From JANMMJ01 sp031373255 (GTDB lineage: Bacteria > Pseudomonadota > Alphaproteobacteria > Rhizobiales > Aestuariivirgaceae), in NCBI GenBank assembly GCA_031373255.1, contig JANMMJ010000193.1, positions 1 to 64,000 of the forward strand: DNA of 64,000 bases, read 5' to 3'. Under the pieces are notes generated by a model that searched no databases, had not been told where the DNA came from, and worked only from the letters and a program-made list of their open reading frames with translations. The translations under genes and the position numbers were made by a program. Shown here one piece after another: positions 18,079 through 26,920 of the stretch. The first letter of the stretch is position 1, and every line of letters starts with the position of its first letter.

Positions 18079-19026
18079 TCAGGAACTGGCCTTGTCCTCA
18101 GCCAAATGCTGGAACAACCGGTCGGCACGTTTGGCAAGAAGTGCCTTGCCGTCGCGCTGGCTCCAGTCATAAACACCCTTACCCGACTTGAGGCCAAAAT
18201 TGCCATCCCTCACCAGAGCGGCCACGGCCTGCGGCGGGCTCTTGCTGGTATCAAGATCGGGCTGAAGGAACTCGGCAAATTTGTGCATGATGTCGAGGCC
18301 GCCCAGTTCAGCCGATTCAATCGGGCCGGTGATGGAATAGCGGCGGCCCAGCGACATCCTGAAGGATGCATCGATTGCCTCGGCCGATGCGACGCCGTTG
18401 GCCCACATCGACCAGGCCTCACGCAACACCGCAAATTGCAGCCGGTTGATGATGAAACCATCGACTTCCTTGTTCATCAGGGCCGGCGTCTGGCCCACGT
18501 GCTTCAGCACATCGCAGGCCCAGGCCACCACCCCGGGTGCGGTTTGCGGACCGCCGCAAACTTCGACGATGGGAATAAGCTGGGCAGGATAAATGAAGTG
18601 CATGGCGACGGCGCGTTCCGGGTGCTTCATGCGGCCGGTCATCAGGCTGATCGGCTGGCCGCTGGTGGACCCAAGGACCATTGCGGGATCGCAGATCTCA
18701 TCAAGTTGGCCAAACACTTCAAGCTGAAGCTCGCGCACGGCGGGGACAGCCTCGATGACATGATCGACACGGCCGGCATCCTTCATGCCGGTACTCGTCA
18801 TGATGCGGGCCAGCGCGGCCCTGGCCTCATCCGCGCTCGTCTGGCCACGACCGACAAATGCTTCAAAATTGGCCTTGATCGCTAATTGTGCCTTGGCGAG
18901 ACTGTCAGGGTTCCGGCCAATCAGGCGGACAGTCTTTCCGGCCCGGGCAAAGACCTGGGAGATGCCCTGCCCCATCAGTCCATTGCCGATCACCGCGATC
19001 GATGTGATTTCGTCAGCTGGTTTCAT
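18079..19026 (-). CDS. 3-hydroxyacyl-CoA dehydrogenase family protein
   Basis: An NAD-dependent oxidoreductase of the 3-hydroxybutyryl-CoA dehydrogenase type, 315 aa. The Rossmann loop is IAVIGNGLMGQGISQVFARAG at the N-terminus (Gly-x-Gly-x-x-Gly). The catalytic histidine sits in MHFIYPAQLIPIVEV, and the C-terminal dimerisation domain follows (VDGFIINRLQFAVLREA). GGGAAG-like pairing (GGGAAG 6 nt upstream) supports the ATG at 19026 over one six codons earlier. The exact substrate could be a 3-hydroxyacyl-CoA or a related hydroxy acid such as carnitine. It lies 24 nt downstream of xseA. Confidence 0.85.
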   Translation of the reverse strand: MKPADEITSIAVIGNGLMGQGISQVFARAGKTVRLIGRNPDSLAKAQLAIKANFEAFVGRGQTSADEARAALARIMTSTGMKDAGRVDHVIEAVPAVRELQLEVFGQLDEICDPAMVLGSTSGQPISLMTGRMKHPERAVAMHFIYPAQLIPIVEVCGGPQTAPGVVAWACDVLKHVGQTPALMNKEVDGFIINRLQFAVLREAWSMWANGVASAEAIDASFRMSLGRRYSITGPIESAELGGLDIMHKFAEFLQPDLDTSKSPPQAVAALVRDGNFGLKSGKGVYDWSQRDGKALLAKRADRLFQHLAEDKASS

Positions 19027-19050
19027 TGTGAACTTCCCATGCAATGGAGA

Positions 19051-20538
19051 CTAGAAAAGCGAGCCCTGTCCGGATGGACGGGGTTTGGATTTTGCAGTTG
19101 TGGCGCCGTCCGCATGGGCTCCGACGCGGCCATCGGTGAATTCAATCGCAATCCTCTGCCCTGGTTTAACAGCAGCCGCTGCATGAACCGGAACTCCGGC
19201 GTCATCGCGAACCAAAGCAAAACCACGCTGCAGGACGGATTTGTAAGATAGTGAAGCCAGGAGCTTCGACTGGGCCGTGAGGGTGCGGCGATGCCGGTCA
19301 AACATCGTGGCGATCGCGCGCGTGGCGGACCGAGACTGACGTTCAAGCGTTTCGCGGTCATGTGCCATCTTTTGGCGTACCGGGCGCAGCGACAGGCGGC
19401 CGCCCAGGCTTACAAGCCTGGCCCGGTGAATCTGGGTATTGGCGCGCAGCGCCTGGGCGAGGCGGCCGGCCGCCGTATCATGGCGCTGGCGGGCAAGGGC
19501 CAGGATTTCATCGGGTTTCGGCAGGGCGCGGGCCGCGGCGCGCAAGCGGTTGCGGCGCTCATCCATCAGGCGGATGCTGCCGCGCTGGTGACGGGCCGCA
19601 AGCGAGGCAATCGCCGCCAGAAGTTCGCTCCGCACCGGCACGGCCATCTCCGCCGCCGCAGTCGGCGTTGGCGCGCGGCGGTCGGACACAAAATCGATCA
19701 GCGTGGTATCGGTTTCATGACCGACGGCGGAGATCAGCGGAATTTCGCTTTCGGCGGCGGCCCGCACCACGATCTCCTCGTTGAAACTCCAGAGGTCCTC
19801 CAGAGAACCGCCGCCCCGCGCGACAATGAGCAGATCGGGGCGATTTGCCATCGCATTGAATCCCCTGATCGCTGCCGCAACTTCGGCGGCTGACGTTTCA
19901 CCTTGCACGCGCACCGGCCAAACAAGAACGTGGCGGGGGAAACGGTCACTGAGGCGATGCAGGATATCGCGAATGACAGCGCCGGTCGGCGAAGTGATGA
20001 CGCCAATGACACGCGGCAGATAGGGCAATTCCTGTTTTCGCGATGCATCGAACAGCCCCTCGGCGGCAAGCATCTTCTTGCGCTCCTCGAGCAGCGCCAT
20101 GAGGGCACCGACACCGGCCGGTTCGATGTTTTCGACAATGATCTGGTAGGACGACTTGCCGGGGTAAGAGGTGATCTTGCCCGTGGCAATGACTTCGAGC
20201 CCTTCCTGCAGCTTGCTGCGCAACTTGCCGAATTGCCCGCGCCACACCACTGCATCGAGCCTGGCGCCTTCATCCTTGATCGAAAAGTAGCAGTGCCCGG
20301 ACGAGTGAGGACCGCGAAAGCCGGATATTTCGCCACGCACGCGGACATGGCCAAAGCGATCCTCAAGGGTTCGCTTCAGGGATTGTGCCAGTTCCGATAC
20401 GGTGACTTCCGCCAGATTGCCCGGCGGCGCATCGGCGATTTCCCCTGTTTCGGGATCGAATGTCCAGTCAGTCTGCAAATCATTAAACCAAATGTTGTAG
20501 CTGAGACGCACAGTTCTCCGCGCATGGATGCCTGTCAA
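19051..20538 (-). CDS. xseA: Exodeoxyribonuclease VII large subunit
   Basis: Large subunit of a single-strand-specific exonuclease that works with several XseB copies in DNA repair. An OB-fold N-terminal domain (EVTVSELAQSLKRTLEDRFGHVRVRGEISGF, about 45-135) precedes the catalytic domain with GVITSPTGAVIRDI, RGGGSLEDLWSFNEE and SAVGHETDTTLIDFVSD. A long coiled-coil region rich in Arg/Ala (about 320-440) and the terminal SYKSVLQRGFALV block are present. Length 495 aa; the first 40 residues are poorly conserved, so the start may lie further in. xseB is not adjacent. Confidence 0.94.
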   Translation of the reverse strand: MTGIHARRTVRLSYNIWFNDLQTDWTFDPETGEIADAPPGNLAEVTVSELAQSLKRTLEDRFGHVRVRGEISGFRGPHSSGHCYFSIKDEGARLDAVVWRGQFGKLRSKLQEGLEVIATGKITSYPGKSSYQIIVENIEPAGVGALMALLEERKKMLAAEGLFDASRKQELPYLPRVIGVITSPTGAVIRDILHRLSDRFPRHVLVWPVRVQGETSAAEVAAAIRGFNAMANRPDLLIVARGGGSLEDLWSFNEEIVVRAAAESEIPLISAVGHETDTTLIDFVSDRRAPTPTAAAEMAVPVRSELLAAIASLAARHQRGSIRLMDERRNRLRAAARALPKPDEILALARQRHDTAAGRLAQALRANTQIHRARLVSLGGRLSLRPVRQKMAHDRETLERQSRSATRAIATMFDRHRRTLTAQSKLLASLSYKSVLQRGFALVRDDAGVPVHAAAAVKPGQRIAIEFTDGRVGAHADGATTAKSKPRPSGQGSLF

Positions 20539-20575
20539 CCTCCATAGCCACCCGCCCCGGAATCAACGCTGGAAT

Positions 20576-20614
20576 TGCTGCCGGAATCCCGTCATACGGG
20601 CCATTCCGGCAGCA
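20576..20614. promoter_or_regulatory. Near-perfect 39-bp palindrome between xseA and purD
   Basis: Arms TGCTGCCGGAAT (20576-20587) and ATTCCGGCAGCA (20603-20614) pair perfectly. Inside them CCCGT (20588-20592) and ACGGG (20596-20600) pair around CAT, leaving only a 2-nt bulge. The 17-bp stem lies in the divergent control region, 18 bp before the purD start. It may be an operator or an RNA hairpin covering the purD translation start. No T-run follows. Confidence 0.6.
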
Positions 20615-20632
20615 CTTTTCCAGAGGATTCCA

Positions 20633-21907
20633 GTGGCGCTGATCAATGTTCTTCTTATCGGCTCCGGCGGGCGCGAACATGCCCTTGCCTGGGCGATTTC
20701 GGCCAGCCCGCTTCTGGGAAAGCTCTACTGCGCGCCGGGAAATCCCGGTATCGCGGAAGTCGCAGAAGTCGTCTCCGTTGATACCCATGACCATGAAGCG
20801 GTGGCACAGTTTTGCAAGGTGATGGGCGTTGGCTTGGCCGTCATTGGTCCGGAAGCACCACTTGTTGCCGGGATCGCCGATGATCTTGGACGGCACGGGA
20901 TCAAGGTCTTCGGCTGTTCGAAATTCGCGGCCCAGCTTGAAGGTTCAAAGGGCTTCACCAAGGATATCTGCGCCAAGTACGATATTCCGACCGCCGCCTA
21001 TGGACGCTTCAGCGATGAATCGCGCGCGCGCGCCTATCTTCGAGAGAGGGGCGTACCAATTGTCATCAAGGCAGATGGCCTTGCTGCCGGAAAAGGTGTC
21101 ACGGTCGCCACGACCATGGCCGAAGCCGAAGCTGCACTCGACGATATTTTCTATTCCGGCAAGTTCGGGTCTGCTGAATGCGTCATCGAGGAATTTCTGG
21201 AGGGCGAAGAGGCCAGTTTCTTCGTCCTTTCGGATGGCGAACATGCCCTGCCGCTTGCCACCGCCCAGGATCACAAGCGGGTGGGTGACGGCGATACCGG
21301 GCCGAATACCGGCGGCATGGGGGCCTATTCTCCTGCCCCGATCATGACCGAAGCGCTTTGTGCAGAAGCCCTTGTCAAGATCGTCATACCAACGATCCGT
21401 GCACTGAAGGATATGGGGCATCCCTACAAGGGCGTCCTCTATGCCGGATTGATGATCACCAGTGAGGGGCCAAAACTCATCGAATACAACGCGCGTTTTG
21501 GCGACCCGGAGACCCAGGTTCTAGTGATGCGCCTTAAAGACGATATCCTCACGCTGATGTTGGCCACGGTCGATGGCACGCTTGACAAGGTTTCAGTGCG
21601 CTGGCGGGACGATGTCGCGCTGACAGTGGTGATGGCGGCCAAAGGCTATCCGGGCGATGTCATCAAGGGAAGCGAGATCAGGGGATTGAAGGCCGCGGCT
21701 TCCGACGGCGCCGAAATCTTTCATGCCGGGACGGCACTGAAGGATGGCAAACTGCTGGCAAATGGTGGCCGCGTGCTCAATGTCACCGCCATTGGCAAAA
21801 CTGTTACCGAGGCCCGGGCGCGGGCCTACGCAGCAGTTGACCGGATCGATTGGCCGGAGGGCTTCTGCCGCCGCGACATCGGCTGGCGCGCTATCCAACA
21901 GTCGTAG
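20633..21907 (+). CDS. purD: Phosphoribosylamine--glycine ligase
   Basis: Joins glycine to phosphoribosylamine with ATP, the second step of purine synthesis. The start is a GTG with AGAGGA 5 nt upstream, giving VALINVLLIGSGGREHALAW; 424 aa is the usual length. ATP-grasp signatures are clear: KADGLAAGKGVTV, EEFLEGEEASFFVLSDG, AQDHKRVGDGDTGPNTGGMGAYSPAP and EYNARFGDPETQ. A strong palindrome lies just upstream. Its end overlaps the convergent LysR gene by 17 nt. Confidence 0.96.
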   Translation: MALINVLLIGSGGREHALAWAISASPLLGKLYCAPGNPGIAEVAEVVSVDTHDHEAVAQFCKVMGVGLAVIGPEAPLVAGIADDLGRHGIKVFGCSKFAAQLEGSKGFTKDICAKYDIPTAAYGRFSDESRARAYLRERGVPIVIKADGLAAGKGVTVATTMAEAEAALDDIFYSGKFGSAECVIEEFLEGEEASFFVLSDGEHALPLATAQDHKRVGDGDTGPNTGGMGAYSPAPIMTEALCAEALVKIVIPTIRALKDMGHPYKGVLYAGLMITSEGPKLIEYNARFGDPETQVLVMRLKDDILTLMLATVDGTLDKVSVRWRDDVALTVVMAAKGYPGDVIKGSEIRGLKAAASDGAEIFHAGTALKDGKLLANGGRVLNVTAIGKTVTEARARAYAAVDRIDWPEGFCRRDIGWRAIQQS

Positions 21908-22805
21908 ACACCTGCGCCAGGGCCGCGCGCAGCCGTGGTGTGGCAAAATCGATGAAGGCGCGGAGTTTACCGGGCAATTGCGGCATGCCCGTGTGAATCA
22001 GGCTGACCGGAAGAGGCTCCGGTTCGTAAGGCTGGAGAGCGCGCACCAGTTTCCCCTCTTTCAACAATCGGGTGGCCTGGTAGGAAAGAACGCGCGTCAG
22101 GCCCACTCCAGCTTCTGCCGCATCAAGCGCAGCGTCGGCCGTATTGACGGTCAGCCGCGACCTGACCGGAACCGTCATCAGTGTCTTGCCCGAACCGAAG
22201 GTCCAGCGGTTTGGCGCGTTCATGCCTTCGAAATTGACGCACTGAAGGTCAATCAGTTCACGCGGATGAAGCGGCGTACCATGCTGTTCCAGATAGGCAG
22301 GACTTGCGCAGACGATGCGGCGGATCAATCCCATCCGGCTGGCGACAAGACTGCTATCCGGGAGAATGCCGATGCGAAGTGCAACATCGATATACTCTTC
22401 CATCAAGTTGACGATGCGATCGGCAAGGATCAGCCGTATATCGATATCCGGATAGGTGCGGATGAATTCCGTGATGACCGGCAGCATGTGAAGCCGGCCA
22501 AACACGACGGGGGCAGTAATGATGAGTTCGCCCTTCGGAGAGACGTATTCACCCGCAGCCTGGCGCTCGGCCTCGGCGATCTGTTCGAGGATTCCGCGGC
22601 AGGTGGCAAGATAGGCGGTTCCGGCCTCGGTCAACTGCAGCCTGCGGCTGGTGCGCGTAACAAGGGTGGTGCGAAGGTGAGTTTCCAGTTCCGCAACCTT
22701 GCGGCTGACCGTGGCCAGAGGCATTCCCAGCTTCCGCGCCCCGGCGGACAGGCTTCCTGCCTCGGCCGCCGCCTGAAACACAGCCATGGCCTCGAATTTA
22801 TCCAT
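21891..22805 (-). CDS. LysR-family transcriptional regulator
   Basis: A 304-aa regulator. The N-terminal winged helix-turn-helix (MDKFEAMAVFQAAAEAGSL, then LPLATVSRKVAELE-like recognition helix) and the periplasmic-binding-type effector domain from about residue 90 are both complete. The subgroup resembles DsdC/CrgA-like regulators with the PKGELIITAPVVFGR linker. The start has AGAGGA just upstream; a longer frame from 23138 would run through the divergent gene. By LysR custom it probably controls the divergent FMN-binding protein; CAATATTG (22858-22865) and TTCCGGAA (22820-22827) in the gap are possible sites. Confidence 0.9.
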   Translation of the reverse strand: MDKFEAMAVFQAAAEAGSLSAGARKLGMPLATVSRKVAELETHLRTTLVTRTSRRLQLTEAGTAYLATCRGILEQIAEAERQAAGEYVSPKGELIITAPVVFGRLHMLPVITEFIRTYPDIDIRLILADRIVNLMEEYIDVALRIGILPDSSLVASRMGLIRRIVCASPAYLEQHGTPLHPRELIDLQCVNFEGMNAPNRWTFGSGKTLMTVPVRSRLTVNTADAALDAAEAGVGLTRVLSYQATRLLKEGKLVRALQPYEPEPLPVSLIHTGMPQLPGKLRAFIDFATPRLRAALAQVSTTVG

Positions 22806-22907
22806 ATCTTCCTCTCGATTTCCGGAAGGAAGAGTATCAGAAATGCCGTCTGGTGAACAATATTGGAAAGTCCTACGTGTAGCCCGGTCGCAAAGGCGGA
22901 GACAAAC

Positions 22908-23537
22908 ATGCAGCACGCCAGTGAAAGTCAGCAGGATGGTTTTTCCAGCGATGTCGCATTCACGCCCACGGTGAAATCGATCCAGATGCGCAAGGGTTCG
23001 CGCGCCGGTTACCACGGCATGGAACTCAAGGGGGCATGGCAGACCACGATTACGCCCGATCTCGCAGCATTCATTGGCGCTCAAACCAGTGTGTTCCTCG
23101 CCACCGCAAATGCGGCCGGCCAACCCTACATCCAGCATCGCGGCGGTCCGCCCGGCTTCCTACGGGTCCTGGACGAGAAGATCATCGGGTTCACCGATTT
23201 TGCCGGCAACCGGCAATACATCACCCAGGGAAACCTGGCAGAAAATCCCAAATCCTACCTGTTCCTGATCGACTATGTGAACCAGCGGCGGGTCAAGATC
23301 TGGGGTGAGGCGAGGGTTGTCGAGGGAGACGATGATCTCGCCCGGCAATTGATGCCGAAGGACTACAAGGCCCGCGCCGAACAGGTCATCCTGTTTAAGG
23401 TTTCAGCCTGGGACAGCAATTGTCCGCAACATATTCCACAGCGCTTTGAAGCAGCCGATGTCGCGGCGGCGCTGGCCGAGCGCGACGATCGCATTGCCGT
23501 GCTCGAAGCCGAACTCAAGGCGTTGCGCAGCGTGTAA
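22908..23537 (+). CDS. Pyridoxamine 5'-phosphate oxidase-family FMN-binding protein
   Basis: A split-barrel flavin-binding protein of 209 aa. Core features are QTSVFLATANAAGQPYIQHRGGPPGFLRVLDEKIIGFTDFAGNRQYITQGNL and the later VKIWGEARVVE strand. The group is often annotated as a general-stress or antioxidant-like flavoprotein; substrate unknown. A coiled tail (AADVAAALAERDDRIAVLEAELKALR) may mediate assembly. The ATG is supported by GGCGGAGA 6 nt upstream. It diverges from the LysR gene, its likely regulator. Confidence 0.85.
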   Translation: MQHASESQQDGFSSDVAFTPTVKSIQMRKGSRAGYHGMELKGAWQTTITPDLAAFIGAQTSVFLATANAAGQPYIQHRGGPPGFLRVLDEKIIGFTDFAGNRQYITQGNLAENPKSYLFLIDYVNQRRVKIWGEARVVEGDDDLARQLMPKDYKARAEQVILFKVSAWDSNCPQHIPQRFEAADVAAALAERDDRIAVLEAELKALRSV

Positions 23538-24890
23538 TCACTGGGGCAGCGCCATCATGCCGGGCGCGAGAATATGCCAGGTGCGCTCAAGCCGGGCGGC
23601 CGCCTTGTCAGGGTACGAAATGGCGAATGGCGTCGTCATCATGTGGGCATCCAGACCTTTGCGGATCTCTTGCAAGCTGGCTCCGCTCGCCGCGAAACCC
23701 TGCAAGATCCCGCGGAGCGACGCTTTGAAATCCTCGGCCCCGTACTGATTATCGACATCGACATAGTACAACAGCATGATCTGGTGGATGGGATTGCCGG
23801 CATCGAGAAATGGCAGGCTGGCGCGGGCGCGGGTCAGTGCATCGGTTTCGAGCCACTTGATATATTCGCGGGTTATGACGTCCTGGCCGTCTGGCGACTG
23901 GAGTGCCGCATTTACATCATCCGCGATCATCAGCAGGCTTTGCAGGTCGCCGGTGGAAAAGCGGCGCACGCTTTTGAAGTATCTTGACGGATTGGGCAGC
24001 CTCGCATTGAGCGAAGGCATCGCCGCGATCTTCCGAAAGATGCGCTGCCCGTCCGCATTGATACCGATATCCCACTGATGCGGGCCAAAACTGATGCCGC
24101 TGTCGCCAAGCACGGCATCCCATATCTGAAACGGCGAAATGGTCGCCGATTCATTGGCGATGATGAGGCGATGCAATGCAAGTGTCACGGGATCGGAAAT
24201 GCGCGCCGTGATCGCAGCATTGAGGGTATCGTGGTGGCTGCGGCGGCTGGCGTCGGGCCAGAAAGCCTGATGGCGGATTTCATCGGAAAAGACGCGTTCG
24301 GAATAGTTGAGGAACTGATATTCGCAATCCTGCCCGGTCTCGCCGAGACGGCAGGTGAAACGGGCCAGCCTTCCGCGCAAAAAGTGGAAGCGGTCGATGG
24401 CGCGATTGCCGCGGGAATTCTCACCCACCACATAGAACAGTCCCGCATTGCCAGCCAGATTGAGCACGCGGCCCTCGGCATCGATGCGTAGAACCGCACT
24501 GACGCCCGGCGGTTCGATGCGTGTCGTCATCTGGAGCAGATAGTCCGCACCTGACCTCACGAAGGACAGCACGCAGGCCACGCGGACCTTGTGTTTCAAG
24601 GTGTTTTCCTCACCCTGCTTGTCAGTAATCATCAGGGGCAGGATGCGGCGCCTTACGCCGGAAAAATCCAGGGTCAGGATGGCATTGTCAAAGTTGTTAT
24701 AGATTTTGGTCTCGGCACTGCCGTCGCGATGGATGCCGCAACGCGTATCGGGCGCCCTGAACTTCTCCCAGGCCCTTGCTCCTACGCCGTCAAGGCGGCG
24801 CAGCTCGGCGATATCGATGGGCGGCCTTGCCCACACCACGGCATGGCCCAGGCACATCAGGACAAGGCCCATCAGGATAAGGCGGAGCAT
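23538..24890 (-). CDS. Exported protein of unknown function with a lysozyme-like segment
   Basis: A 450-aa protein with a signal peptide (MLRLILMGLVLMCLGHAVVWA, cleavage near residue 21-22). Residues about 55-200 look like a beta-rich domain with two spaced cysteines. In the second half, NESATISPFQIWDAVLGDSGISFGPHQWDIG resembles the Glu-containing, S/GxS-Y/FGPxQ element of lysozyme-like or muramidase folds, so a wall-active periplasmic role is possible but unproven. The rest is helical. It begins 62 bp from the divergent hydrolase gene and abuts the FMN-protein gene tail to tail with no gap. Confidence 0.7.
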   Translation of the reverse strand: MLRLILMGLVLMCLGHAVVWARPPIDIAELRRLDGVGARAWEKFRAPDTRCGIHRDGSAETKIYNNFDNAILTLDFSGVRRRILPLMITDKQGEENTLKHKVRVACVLSFVRSGADYLLQMTTRIEPPGVSAVLRIDAEGRVLNLAGNAGLFYVVGENSRGNRAIDRFHFLRGRLARFTCRLGETGQDCEYQFLNYSERVFSDEIRHQAFWPDASRRSHHDTLNAAITARISDPVTLALHRLIIANESATISPFQIWDAVLGDSGISFGPHQWDIGINADGQRIFRKIAAMPSLNARLPNPSRYFKSVRRFSTGDLQSLLMIADDVNAALQSPDGQDVITREYIKWLETDALTRARASLPFLDAGNPIHQIMLLYYVDVDNQYGAEDFKASLRGILQGFAASGASLQEIRKGLDAHMMTTPFAISYPDKAAARLERTWHILAPGMMALPQ

Positions 24891-24951
24891 GGTTTCCTTC
24901 TAGCCGAACCCGGTTATTGAGCGCAGGGCCAAGCAGTCTTAAGGTTAGCAC

Positions 24952-25854
24952 ATGAGCAAGCTGTTTCCCCATACGTCGGAACACTGGACCCGCACGCCGG
25001 GCGCGGAGATTTTCGCGCGGATCGGCGGTACCGGGCCGCCGCTTCTCCTTATTCACGGGTTTCCGCAAACCCATGCCATGTGGCACCGCGTGGCACCGCA
25101 ATTGATGCAGCGTTTCAGCGTGGTGATGCCGGATATCCGGGGCTACGGGTTCTCCTCCTGCCCTGAAAACGATACAGGGAACCTGGCATACTCGAAGCGC
25201 GCCATGGCTCGGGATCTGGTTGCCCTGATGGACACGCTTGGCCACCGGAATTTCATGGTGGCCGGCCATGACCGTGGCGGCCGCGTCGCCTACCGGATGG
25301 CGCTCGATTCGCCTGACAGGGTGAAAGCGCTGGCGGTGCTCGATATCGTTCCAACTTTCGACATGTGGAGCAATTTCACCGTCAAGATGGCTATGAAGAC
25401 CTATCACTGGCTGTTTTTGGCGCAACCTAACCCGCTGCCGGAAATGCTGATCGAACGCGCTCCCATCGCCTTTCTCGATTACACGCTGGCAAGCTGGACC
25501 AAGGCCCGCGATCTCTCCGCCTTCAGTGAAGACGCGCTGGCAGAATACCGCCTGCATTATGCAACGCCCGAACACATCCATGCCACCTGCAACGACTATC
25601 GGGCCGGCCAGACCTGCGACCTCCAGGCCGACAGCGAGGATCGCGCTCAAGGCCGACGGATCACCTGCCCGGTGCTCAATCTGTGGGGAAAAGCCGGCAT
25701 CCCGGGCGAGACAGACGGGCCCATGGAGATCTGGCGAAACTGGTGCACCAATGTCCAGGGTGCCGCCATCGACAGCGGTCACTTTATTGCCGAAGAAAAT
25801 CCGGCCGCGCTCCTCGCCCACCTGCTGCCCTTCCTCAAGACACATGCCCGTTAA
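24952..25854 (+). CDS. Haloacetate (fluoroacetate) dehalogenase-like alpha/beta hydrolase
   Basis: A 300-aa alpha/beta hydrolase. The pattern matches the defluorinase RPA1163 of Rhodopseudomonas: HGFPQTHAMWHRVAPQL for the oxyanion region, the nucleophile loop GHDRGGR with Asp107, acid Asp131 in LDIVPT, His277 in DSGHF, the halide site His152-Trp153 plus Tyr216, and substrate-binding Arg108 and Arg111. All these residues are visible here. This supports cleavage of a 2-halo acid; an epoxide or ester substrate remains possible. It heads a three-gene run with overlapping ends. Confidence 0.85.
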   Translation: MSKLFPHTSEHWTRTPGAEIFARIGGTGPPLLLIHGFPQTHAMWHRVAPQLMQRFSVVMPDIRGYGFSSCPENDTGNLAYSKRAMARDLVALMDTLGHRNFMVAGHDRGGRVAYRMALDSPDRVKALAVLDIVPTFDMWSNFTVKMAMKTYHWLFLAQPNPLPEMLIERAPIAFLDYTLASWTKARDLSAFSEDALAEYRLHYATPEHIHATCNDYRAGQTCDLQADSEDRAQGRRITCPVLNLWGKAGIPGETDGPMEIWRNWCTNVQGAAIDSGHFIAEENPAALLAHLLPFLKTHAR

Positions 25855-26920
25855 CCGGCAAGCGGATTTTTCCGGCACACGGGAGGTTGCGGAAAGCCAT
25901 CGCTTTGACGCGGAGGCGCTCGAAACCTACCTTGCCGATCACGTCGAGGGCTTTCGCGGGCCTGTGGATGTCGTGCAGTTCAAGGGTGGGCAATCGAACC
26001 CCACCTATCTGCTTACGGCACCTTCGGGCCGCTATGTGCTTCGGCGAAAGCCACCGGGCAAGCTGCTGGCTTCAGCCCATGCGGTCGAGCGCGAGTTCAG
26101 GGTCATCGCATCACTTCATGCCCAGGGCTTTCCGGTGGCAAAAGTTCATGCTCTGTGCACGGACGAAGCAGTGATCGGCACGGCGTTCTACGTGATGGAT
26201 TTCGTCGAAGGCCGGGTGTTCTGGGAGCCCCATGCGCCTGGTCTTTCCGGCTCGGATCGTCGGGCGCTTTTCGGCTCACTCAACGCCACCATCGCCAAGC
26301 TTCACGGGATCGATCATGAAGCAGCGGGGCTCGGTGATTTTGGCCGGCCGCAAGGCTATGTAGCGCGGCAGATCAAGCGTTGGAGCGAGCAATACCGGAC
26401 CTCCCAGACCGAGCCGATCGAGGATATGGAGCGGCTCATGGCGTGGCTTCCGGACGCCTGCCCCACCCAGCAGCGCAGCAGCATCGTTCATGGCGACTTC
26501 CGCTTGGACAACTGCATCGTCCACCCAACGGAGCCCGGGATCATCGCGGTGCTTGACTGGGAGCTATCGACGCTGGGTGATCCGCTGGCCGACTTCACCT
26601 ATCATCTCATGCAATGGTTCATGCCTGCTTCAAGTTCCGGCGGCGGGGTGGGAACGCTCGCGGGATATGAAACGGAAGATGGAATTCCTCCTTTGGATGA
26701 CTATATCCAGTCCTATTGCCACGCCACGAAAATTGCATCGATTCCCGATCTCAATGTCTATCTCGCCTATAATTTCTTTCGTATCGCCGCCATCCTGCAG
26801 GGAATCGGCGGACGGGTGCGCGACGGCACCGCAGTCAATCCAAAGGCCGCCGACATGATGCGCGAGGTTCGCCCGCTCGCGGCCGTGGCCTGGCAATTCG
26901 CCCGAAAGGCCGGCGCATGA
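25844..26920 (+). CDS. Aminoglycoside phosphotransferase (APH)-family kinase, ACAD10-like
   Basis: A 358-aa kinase-fold protein. The ATP region FKGGQSNPTYLL ... RYVLRRKPPGKLL, catalytic loop SIVHGDFRLDNCIVHP and metal site VLDWELSTLGDPLADF are all present. This subgroup resembles the N-terminal kinase of human ACAD10/11, which phosphorylates hydroxyacyl-CoAs for breakdown, rather than resistance enzymes. The ATG overlaps the hydrolase gene by 11 nt; an earlier in-frame ATG (25526) lies deep in that gene and is rejected. No acyl-CoA dehydrogenase is adjacent. Confidence 0.88.
   Translation: MPVNRQADFSGTREVAESHRFDAEALETYLADHVEGFRGPVDVVQFKGGQSNPTYLLTAPSGRYVLRRKPPGKLLASAHAVEREFRVIASLHAQGFPVAKVHALCTDEAVIGTAFYVMDFVEGRVFWEPHAPGLSGSDRRALFGSLNATIAKLHGIDHEAAGLGDFGRPQGYVARQIKRWSEQYRTSQTEPIEDMERLMAWLPDACPTQQRSSIVHGDFRLDNCIVHPTEPGIIAVLDWELSTLGDPLADFTYHLMQWFMPASSSGGGVGTLAGYETEDGIPPLDDYIQSYCHATKIASIPDLNVYLAYNFFRIAAILQGIGGRVRDGTAVNPKAADMMREVRPLAAVAWQFARKAGA

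Noticed and set aside
22806..23138. A 111-codon N-terminal extension of the LysR regulator
   Set aside because: It would run over the divergent FMN-protein gene and lies before the usual LysR start, which has a good ribosome site.
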